Assembly: GCA_010027295.1 (NCBI GenBank)
Contig: RGVM01000227.1
Coordinates: 1 to 5,219 of the forward strand
Reading direction: 5' to 3'
DNA length: 5,219 bases
Origin: Chitinophagia bacterium
GTDB taxonomy: Bacteria > Bacteroidota > Bacteroidia > Chitinophagales > Chitinophagaceae
In this document: piece after piece, positions 1 through 5,219 of the stretch
Numbering within the stretch: position 1 is the stretch's first letter
How the letters are laid out: each line of letters opens with the position of its first letter
The notes under the pieces: model-generated
What the model was told of the DNA's origin: nothing
Seen by the model: only the letters and a program-made list of their open reading frames with translations
The model's database searches: none
Position numbers and translations under genes: made by a program

Positions 1-493
1 TCTGCAGCACGCTGAGCAGGGCGGGCAGGAGTATCAGTCCGGCCGCCAGCAGCTGGTCGCGAAGCTTCCGCATGTCGGTCTCCATCCTCGCCATGTACTT
101 GGCGAGGGCGAGGTTCACGAACAGCTTGCAAAGCTCCGCCGGCTGCAGCTGGAAGCCTCCGAAACGCAGGATGGAACGGGTGCCCTTGACCTCCGTATGG
201 AAGGGGAACACCAGCAGCAGCAGCAGGATGCCCGCCGCATAGGCCAGGAAGGCGGTGGAGGTGAAGAGCTTGCTGTCGGTCAGGATGATGAGGGTCCCGA
301 GCACGGTCGCCATGACCAGGTAGAGCGTCTGGCGGCTATAGTCGGTCCGCAGCGACAGGAAGCCCTGCAGCACGCCTTCGCTCCGCAGCGTTGCGGCGAA
401 GATGCTGAGGATGCCGATGATGGTCAGGGCGAAATAGAGCAGTATGAGCAGCCAGTCGATCCGTATCCGGTCGTCGATCCTTCGGGTTCTCAT
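1..493 (-). CDS. rodA: RodA, SEDS-family peptidoglycan glycosyltransferase (N-terminal part, cut by the window edge)
   Basis: RodA is the multi-pass inner-membrane SEDS glycosyltransferase that polymerises lipid II into glycan strands and works as a pair with PBP2. Translating from the ATG at 493-491 gives 164 codons that stay open to position 1, so the C-terminal part lies outside the window. A short charged N-terminus (MRTRRIDDRIRIDW) leads into hydrophobic segments at about residues 14-35, 56-71 and 80-97. The SEDS signature follows: KGTRSIL at 103-109 and QLQPAELCK at 115-123, with Lys-Tyr-Met after it, then another membrane segment from about 148. The start is firm, because an in-frame TGA lies only six codons upstream (514-512) and the ATG overlaps the mrdA stop as ATGA, which suggests translational coupling. 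There is no clear Shine-Dalgarno sequence. FtsW is the main alternative, but the position directly after PBP2 in an mre cluster favours RodA. Confidence 0.93.
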   Translation of the reverse strand, partial: MRTRRIDDRIRIDWLLILLYFALTIIGILSIFAATLRSEGVLQGFLSLRTDYSRQTLYLVMATVLGTLIILTDSKLFTSTAFLAYAAGILLLLLVFPFHTEVKGTRSILRFGGFQLQPAELCKLFVNLALAKYMARMETDMRKLRDQLLAAGLILLPALLSVLQ

Positions 494-2612
494 CGCTTGC
501 CGGTATGGGGTTCAGGGAGAGGTCGGGCGGACGGGAGGAGCGAGACGTACAGGGCATGCGGCCGCCCTTCGGCAGCGGGTTGGCCGGGATTGCGCCCGAC
601 ACCCGCCGGCTGGAGAACGGCCACGGACCTCGGGACCCCTCCCGGGCGGATGCGGGCCCTGGGAGTCATGCGGGGAATGACCATGGTATCGGATTCCGCA
701 TCCCGCATCCGGAGCCTCCGCAGCGAATCGAGCCTTGCCCGCTTCTGGCGAATCACGGGTAGCATAATCTCCTTCGCTGCGATCCGTTCGACCTCGGCGA
801 GCCGCTCCGGCCGAAGGGAGTCGGTCAGGTAGCGCTCCATCAGCAGGGAGGCGATGGGACCCGCCCAGGTGGCGCCGAAGCCCGCATTCTCGACGATGAC
901 GGCGATGGCGATGCGGGGGTTCTCGCGGGGGGCGAAGGCCACGAACCAGGAGTGGTCGTCCAGCTGGACGCGTTTGCCGCCGATAATGCCGTAGTTCTCG
1001 GCCGTGCCGGTCTTGGCCGCCACCGAGATGCCCTGCAGCCGGGCCACCCTCGCCGTGCCATGCTCCACGACGTCCTGCATGCCCAGCTGCACGACCTCAT
1101 AGGTCTCGGGGGAGATATGGGTGACCTCGTGGCGCACGCGGAAAGGGGCCAGCATGGTGTCGACTTCGCCCCCGCCGTCGATGGAGGAGACGAAGTGGGG
1201 GGTGTAGTAGTAGCCCTTGTTGGCGATGATGCACATGAGATTGGCCATCTGCAGCGGCGTGGCCGTCATCTCGCCCTGGCCGATGCCGAGGAAGACATTG
1301 TTGCAGGAGTTCCAGCTGCCGCGGTAGAGCCTGTTGTAGAAGGAGGTGTCGGCGATAAGGCCCTTGTCCTCGCTGGGCAGGTCGACCCCCAGCCGCACTC
1401 CCATGCCGAAGGCGTTCGCATACTGCTTCCACCGTTCATACCCTTCCCTGGCGTTGTGGAAGGACGGCTTGTCAACGGCGAGGCGGTAGATATGGCTGAA
1501 GTAGGCGTTGCAGGAATTGGCCATGGCCCGCCGCAGGTCCGCCGCGTGGCCGCCACCTGCGTGCGTGCACCGGATCGGACGGCTGCGCCGCAGCCGAAGC
1601 CGTATTCGGGGGTGATGACCCCCTCGTCCAGCGCGATGAGGGCGCCCATGGGCTTGATGGTGGAACCGGGCGGGTACTGGCCCTTGATGGCACGGTTGAA
1701 GAGGGGTCGCGCCGTGTCGGTGAGCAGCCAGGAGAAGTTGCGCCTCCGCTCCGAGCCCGTCAGGAGGTTGGGGTCGTAGGTTGGACCGCTGGCCATGGCG
1801 ATGATGCCGCCCGTCCGCGGCTCGATAGCGACCACGGCGCCCAGCTTGTTGGCGAGGAAACGCTCCGCCATCAGCTGGATGTCCATGTCGAGATAGGTGC
1901 GGAGGTTCCTTCCCGCCTTCGCAGCCGTGTCAAAACGACCGCCCTCATAGGCACCCATGATGCGGTTCTTGTTGTCGCGCAGCTGGTAGGAGACGCCGCG
2001 CACCCCCATGAGGACGCGCTCGTAGTAGCGTTCGATGCCGTTGAGTCCCAGATAGTCGCCCATCTGATAGAAATAGTTCGTGCGGCGCAGGATGTTGGAG
2101 TCCACCTCGCCAATATACCCGAGGATCTGTGCGGCCGCATGGTAGGGATAGGACCGAATCGGTCGCTCCTGCAGGTAGAAGCCGGGCTCGAAGCGGAACG
2201 AATTCTCCTGCAACTTGACGAATTTGTCAATGGTGAGGGCGGGCTCGAAGACGGTGGGCCGGTACCGGCCATTCTTCACGATGGCGTTCACGATGCGTTG
2301 GCGGTACTCCACCGTGTCGATGCCCAGGATGCGGCAGATGTCGGCCATGTCGCCCTTCTTGACCTGGCTGGGCAGGAGCATCAGGTCCCTGGTCATGGTA
2401 TTCTCTAGCACGGGCCTGTTCTTCCTGTCAAAGATGATGCCGCGGTCGGGATAGACGGTCTTGCGGTATACGGCATTGCCCATCGCCAGCATCGAATACT
2501 CCGGCGAGAGGACCTGCAGGAAGAATAGCCTCGCCAGCAGGATGCCGAACACGGCGTACATGATCGCCAGGATGACGTTCATGCGGGGTTCCGTGTATCT
2601 CAGGTTTGCCAT
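490..2612 (-). CDS. mrdA: Penicillin-binding protein 2 (MrdA), elongation-specific transpeptidase, interrupted by a frameshift
   Basis: PBP2 is the class B PBP that crosslinks new peptidoglycan during cell elongation, anchored in the inner membrane with a periplasmic catalytic domain. The first frame (2612 downward) shows a membrane anchor at about residues 12-33, then the PBP-dimer region, including RGIIFDRKNRPV at 57-68 and LGYIGEV at 164-170. The nucleophile motif follows: PPGSTIKP with Ser317 at 1664-1662. That frame makes sense up to about GFGCG (338-342). Homology then resumes in another frame as LRRAMANSCNAYF, with the SCN motif (Ser at 1515-1513), GQGEMTATPLQMANL, and the KTGTAE motif with Lys at 1014-1012, ending at TGA 492-490. 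Adding one base near 1575-1595 joins the halves into 707 codons plus stop. Read literally, the first frame runs out of phase and stops at 1266. All three catalytic motifs are intact. The last ~75 residues are an Arg/Pro-rich tail. Start choice: ATG 2612; a second ATG at 2582 would shorten the cytoplasmic end by 10 residues. Confidence 0.92.
1575..1595 (-). other. mrdA: Probable frameshift point in mrdA (apparent one-base deletion)
   Basis: The upstream frame reads sensibly through GVITPEYGFGCG, whose last codon is 1589-1587. The downstream frame reads sensibly from about CTHAGGGHAADLRRA (from about 1568 down). The two frames differ by one base, and inserting a single G around 1586-1587 gives CGGSRPIRCTHAGGG, which joins them without a stop. 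There is no X-XXY-YYZ slippery heptamer here, so programmed -1 frameshifting is not supported. The exact base cannot be fixed from this sequence alone. Confidence 0.8.
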
Positions 2613-2652
2613 CTTGCCCTGTCTTGTTTTCCGGGTCGGATGCGGTCCGCCC

Positions 2653-3180
2653 TCATGTCCGGCCCTCCAGGCCCCTGTTTCGGAAGACCGCCTCGGTGAC
2701 GGCCATCAGCGTCAGGCTGAGGACCGAGGTGGTGACGACTTTGATTGCGAAGTAACCGGCATCGCCCAGGTCCAGCCATTCGAGGAACAACAGCCAAACC
2801 TGGTGAAACAGCGTCATCAGGGCCAGGTAGGTGGCGTAGGGGAACGCACCCATGCTGCCGATGGAGGGTTCCGAGCGCCCCGAATCCTCGTCGAGGCGAG
2901 GCATGAGGACTTGGATAAGATAGGGTCGCAGGAAGGCTGCCAGCGTGCAGGCCGACGCATGAAGCCCTGGCGTGTGCGTGAACATGTCGAGGACCAGCCC
3001 GTAGAGGAAGCCGATGCCCAGCAGGGGCAGACGCCCCAGCCGGAAGGGAAGCCACAGTAGGTACAACAGGTAGATGCTCGGCGACAGGAAACGGTGTACG
3101 GGCGGTACCCTGTCGAGCAGCAGGGCTTCCACGGCAAGGAATGCCACGGCCCTCAGCAACTGTCTGGCGATGTCATTCAT
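2653..3180 (-). CDS. mreD: MreD, rod-shape-determining inner-membrane protein
   Basis: MreD is a small polytopic inner-membrane protein of the elongasome that associates with MreC and is needed for rod shape; no enzymatic activity is established. The 175-residue product is of normal family length. It shows about five or six hydrophobic segments, near residues 10-28, 34-47, 50-66, 75-93, 112-133 and 142-165. The most family-like stretch is GFLYGLVLDMFTHTPGLHAS (57-76), which matches the conserved Gly-Leu...Asp...Pro-Gly-Leu pattern of MreD, followed by FLRPYL. The segment at about 96-110 is hydrophilic and looks like a loop (PRLDEDSGRSEPS). The ATG at 3180 lies inside the end of mreC, giving an 8-base overlap (ATGAATGA) that points to coupled translation. 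Sequence conservation in this family is low, so the call rests on hydrophobicity, this motif and gene position together. Confidence 0.9.
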   Translation of the reverse strand: MNDIARQLLRAVAFLAVEALLLDRVPPVHRFLSPSIYLLYLLWLPFRLGRLPLLGIGFLYGLVLDMFTHTPGLHASACTLAAFLRPYLIQVLMPRLDEDSGRSEPSIGSMGAFPYATYLALMTLFHQVWLLFLEWLDLGDAGYFAIKVVTTSVLSLTLMAVTEAVFRNRGLEGRT

Positions 3181-4015
3181 TGACTTCCTGTGTGCTTTTC
3201 CTCAGTGCCTCCATCTCCGCCGCCTGCAGGTTGGCGACAACGAAGGCGTACTGCAGGGATGTGAAGTCCACCGAACTGCGGACCCTCAGGTTGTAAGTGC
3301 TCGTCACCTGGTCTTCTAAGACCGACTCAACGTAGCCGATGATATAATCGGGTGGAAACTTGTCGGAATACCGGCTCGTGAGCACTGTGTCGCCCTTGGC
3401 GACCGCCACGGTCTTTGGCACTTTGGACAGGCTCAGGAAGCGAGGGTCGCGTCCGTCCCAGGTGACTTCACCGTAGCCGCTGCCCTTCTTCAACACGGCC
3501 ACCACCTTCGACTGCTGGTGCAGCAGGCTCATCACAATGCACATGTTGGGACTCGCGTTGACGACCGTTCCGACGACGCCAGAAGGAGAGACGACGGCCA
3601 TGTTGACGGCCACGCCCTGGTCGGTACCTCGGTGCAGCATGAGGTAGTTCTTCCGCGAGCCAACGCTGTTGGAGATGACCTTGGCCGGCAGGAACCGGAA
3701 TCGTCTGTCACCCTCCGGGAGGGTTGCGGGGGCGGCCGCCTGCGAGGTGTCGGGCCGTTCGAAGTCGGATCGCAGCCGGTTCAGCAGCAGGGTGTTCTGC
3801 CGCACCAGCTCCTCATTCTGGCGGCGCAGCGAGAAGTAGGAGGTGACGCCGTCGTAACGGGCGTTCACGGCGCCGGCGAACTCGTTGTAGAGGGAGAGGA
3901 AGACCGACTCGTGGTAGCGGTTGAAACGGAAGAGCATGGACAGGGAGGCTGCCTGCAACAGCAGGAAGAGAATCGGCGCGGAGTACCTGCCCAACAGCTC
4001 TCTGATATTGTTCAT
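3173..4015 (-). CDS. mreC: MreC, rod-shape-determining periplasmic scaffold protein
   Basis: MreC is a bitopic inner-membrane protein whose periplasmic domain self-assembles and binds PBP2, shifting it to an active state. The 280-residue product has the expected layout. A short cytoplasmic N-terminus (MNNIRELLGRYS) precedes a single membrane segment at about 13-29. A coiled-coil-like stretch follows at about 60-84 (SLRRQNEELVRQNTLLLNRL), then a linker rich in Ala, Pro and Thr (88-101). The two-part beta domain runs from about 107 to 262, with family-typical stretches such as NYLMLHRGTDQGV (123-135), SPSGVVGTV (143-151) and KGDTVLTS (207-214). The ATG at 4015 lies 53 bases after the mreB stop and lacks an obvious ribosome-binding site. 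The end overlaps mreD by 8 bases. Nothing suggests truncation. Confidence 0.95.
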   Translation of the reverse strand: MNNIRELLGRYSAPILFLLLQAASLSMLFRFNRYHESVFLSLYNEFAGAVNARYDGVTSYFSLRRQNEELVRQNTLLLNRLRSDFERPDTSQAAAPATLPEGDRRFRFLPAKVISNSVGSRKNYLMLHRGTDQGVAVNMAVVSPSGVVGTVVNASPNMCIVMSLLHQQSKVVAVLKKGSGYGEVTWDGRDPRFLSLSKVPKTVAVAKGDTVLTSRYSDKFPPDYIIGYVESVLEDQVTSTYNLRVRSSVDFTSLQYAFVVANLQAAEMEALRKSTQEVNE

Positions 4016-4068
4016 GGACGCTCTGCTATGGAACTTCCGACAGGTTCCCCGCGGGCGGGAAGCCCGCC
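4016..4068 (-). other. mreB-mreC intercistronic gap with two tandem hairpins
   Basis: Just after the mreB stop, the transcript strand contains a perfect 6-bp inverted repeat, GCGGGC-TTCCC-GCCCGC (4067-4051), with a 5-base loop. Immediately after it comes a second, weaker one, GGAAC (4048-4044) pairing with GUUCC (4034-4030) across a 9-base loop. No T-tract follows either hairpin, so neither looks like a complete intrinsic terminator. They could stabilise the mreB 3' end or attenuate readthrough, which would help make MreB more abundant than MreC; that role is inference. Confidence 0.4.
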
Positions 4069-5094
4069 TCAGCGCATAATGAACGGATAGCGCTGGTAGT
4101 TCTGCAGGGCGATGCCCGTACCCCTCACGACACTCTTCAGCGGGTCGTTGGCAACGTGCACCGGCAGCTTAATCTTCTGGCTCAGGCGCTTGTCGAGCCC
4201 CTTGAGCAAAGCCCCGCCACCCGTCAGGTACAGGCCGCGCTTGTAGATGTCAGAGGCCAGCTCGGGGGGCGTGGTCTCCAGCGCCTTGAGGATGGCCTCC
4301 TCTATCTTGAAGACCGACTTCTCCAGCGCATCGGCAATCTCCTGGTAGCTCACCATGATCTGCTTGGGGATGCCTGTCACCAGGTCCCGCCCGTTCACGG
4401 CGATGTCGTCGGGCGGATTGTCGAGGTCCTTGGTGGCCGCGCCAACCTGGATCTTGATCTGCTCGGCCGTCCGTTCTCCGATCAGCAGGCTGTGGTATCG
4501 GCGCAGGGCCTCCATGATGTCAGCCGTGAGCTCGTCGCCAGCGATACGAATGGACTGGTCGCAGACGATGCCTGCCAGGGCGATCACAGTGATGCCCGTG
4601 GTGCCTCCGCCGATGTCGATGATCATATTGCCCACGGGCTCCTCGACGTCGATGCCGATGCCGAGTGCGGCGGCCATGGGCTCATGCAGCAGGTAGACCT
4701 CCTTGGCGCCCGCCTGTTCGGCGCTGTCGCGCACCGCCCGCTTCTCCACCTCTGTGATGCTGGAGGGGATGCAGATCATCATTCGCCAACTAGGGGGGAA
4801 CAGCGGCTTCTTGGGATGGATCATCTTGATCATCTCCCGGATCATCAGCTCCGCAGCGTTGAAGTCGGCGATCACACCATCCTTCAGAGGCCGTACCGTC
4901 CGGATGCTCTCATGCGTCTTCTCGTGCATCATGAGCGCCTTCTTGCCGACGGCCAGGAGGTTCTTGGGGTTGTTTCTGTCGAGGGCCACGATGGACGGCT
5001 CGTTGACCACGATCTCATCATTGTGGATGATGAGCGTGTTGGCGGTTCCGAGGTCGATCGCGATGTTCTGTGTGAAAATGTTGAATAGGGACAT
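4069..5094 (-). CDS. mreB: MreB, actin-like rod-shape-determining cytoskeletal protein
   Basis: MreB is a bacterial actin homologue that polymerises with ATP into membrane-bound filaments, which orient cell-wall synthesis. The 341-residue product is full length. Actin-fold landmarks appear in order: phosphate-1 loop AIDLGTANT (12-20), NEPSIVALDR (31-40), the RPLKDGVIADF block (68-78), HEPMAAALGIG (137-147), phosphate-2 loop IDIGGGTT (159-166), RIAGDELTADI (183-193), GERTAEQIK (206-214) and the adenosine loop TGGGALLKGLD (291-301). It ends in YPFIMR, similar to the FLMR ends I recall from Bacteroidales MreB. Residue 167 is Gly (codon GGC, 4596-4594), where the family normally has Glu (GGGTTE); this residue positions the hydrolytic water in MreB structures. 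All else looks intact. It is the first gene of the cluster, with an AT-richer leader upstream and no clear Shine-Dalgarno before ATG 5094. Confidence 0.97.
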   Translation of the reverse strand: MSLFNIFTQNIAIDLGTANTLIIHNDEIVVNEPSIVALDRNNPKNLLAVGKKALMMHEKTHESIRTVRPLKDGVIADFNAAELMIREMIKMIHPKKPLFPPSWRMMICIPSSITEVEKRAVRDSAEQAGAKEVYLLHEPMAAALGIGIDVEEPVGNMIIDIGGGTTGITVIALAGIVCDQSIRIAGDELTADIMEALRRYHSLLIGERTAEQIKIQVGAATKDLDNPPDDIAVNGRDLVTGIPKQIMVSYQEIADALEKSVFKIEEAILKALETTPPELASDIYKRGLYLTGGGALLKGLDKRLSQKIKLPVHVANDPLKSVVRGTGIALQNYQRYPFIMR

Positions 5095-5219
5095 CAGGAC
5101 TGGCGGATAAGTGTTTGGTTCAGGGTCTATGCAAAAGTCATTAAATCAGTCGAATATTCCATCCAAATAATTCATCGTCGCCTGATTCTTAACAGGGTTG
5201 ATGCATATCGGGCTCAGGC
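5095..5219. other. Non-coding leader region upstream of mreB
   Basis: No recognisable gene is present. On the minus strand one frame is open from the window edge to a TGA at 5149-5147 (ending MNYLDGIFD); it is about 23 codons and matches nothing I know, so it could be the tail of an upstream gene or chance. Small palindromes GAATATTC (5152-5159) and ATGCAT (5201-5206) are present, without known meaning here. Confidence 0.4.
5132..5167 (-). promoter_or_regulatory. Candidate Bacteroidota-type promoter upstream of mreB
   Basis: The 125 bases upstream of mreB are visibly richer in A and T than the coding DNA. On the minus strand, GACTTTTG (5139-5132) matches the Bacteroidota -7 consensus TAnnTTTG at five of six fixed positions. 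A TTTG (5167-5164) lies upstream and could serve as the -33 element, but the 24-base spacing is longer than the roughly 19-21 expected. Transcription would start near 5125, leaving a leader of about 30 bases. This is a pattern match only; the promoter might equally lie beyond the window. Confidence 0.3.

Noticed and set aside
216..234. Short CAG/CTG trinucleotide run
   Set aside because: It encodes five consecutive leucines in a RodA membrane segment; ordinary codon bias (CTG) explains it.
197..832. A 211-codon plus-strand open frame across the mrdA-rodA junction
   Set aside because: The translation begins with a Gln-rich low-complexity run made from CAG repeats antisense to a poly-Leu membrane segment of RodA; it is a shadow.
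1575..1595. Programmed -1 ribosomal frameshift as the explanation for split mrdA
   Set aside because: The required shift is -1 but no X-XXY-YYZ slippery heptamer occurs here, and I know of no precedent for programmed frameshifting in mrdA.
952..1779. A 275-codon plus-strand open frame antisense to the catalytic half of mrdA
   Set aside because: It is a shadow of the PBP2 frames; it spans the frameshift only because it has no stop in a GC-rich region, and its product resembles no known family.
2461..3060. A 199-codon plus-strand open frame antisense to mreD and the start of mrdA
   Set aside because: It overlaps two well-supported genes, has no recognisable domain, and its composition is that of an antisense shadow.
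4156..5088. A 310-codon plus-strand open frame antisense to mreB
   Set aside because: It lies wholly within mreB, its translation is low in recognisable motifs and rich in Asp/His/Leu/Val as expected for reverse-complemented GC-rich codons, and mreB is unmistakable on the other strand.
5180..5219. Inverted repeat GCCTGA ... TCAGGC with a 28-base spacer at the window edge
   Set aside because: The arms are only 6 bp, the loop is long, there is no T-tract, and the window ends on the second arm; chance is the simplest explanation.

Overview
The window holds one compact gene cluster, entirely on the minus strand, for rod-shape maintenance and side-wall peptidoglycan synthesis. In transcription order it reads mreB (5094-4069), mreC (4015-3173), mreD (3180-2653), mrdA encoding the transpeptidase PBP2 (2612-490, frameshifted) and rodA (493 to the window edge, N-terminal 164 codons only). 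The order, the style of the proteins (MreB ending in FIMR, PBP2 with an SCN-AYF block and a Cys/His-containing insert before it) and the lack of strong Shine-Dalgarno sequences fit Bacteroidota, probably Bacteroidales. The base composition is clearly GC-rich, high for that phylum. This taxonomic call is inference from remembered family features, not from a database search.

Region by region: 5095-5219 is a markedly AT-richer leader with no recognisable gene; it probably carries the operon promoter. mreB follows, then a 53-base gap that can fold into two small hairpins, then mreC. mreC and mreD overlap by 8 bases. A 40-base gap leads to mrdA. mrdA and rodA overlap by 4 bases (ATGA). The tight spacing indicates a single transcription unit with translational coupling at two junctions.

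Together the products form the elongasome. MreB filaments lie under the inner membrane. MreC and MreD link them to the periplasmic and membrane synthases. RodA polymerises glycan from lipid II, and PBP2 crosslinks it.

Two departures from the expected picture stand out. First, mrdA is split by what looks like a one-base deletion near 1575-1595, between the active-site Ser block and the SCN block; both halves are otherwise intact. Second, MreB has Gly167 where family members almost always have the water-positioning glutamate of the GGGTTE motif. I see no evidence of a novel system, mobile element, CRISPR array or RNA gene. The long plus-strand open frames are shadows produced by GC-rich codon use in the real genes.
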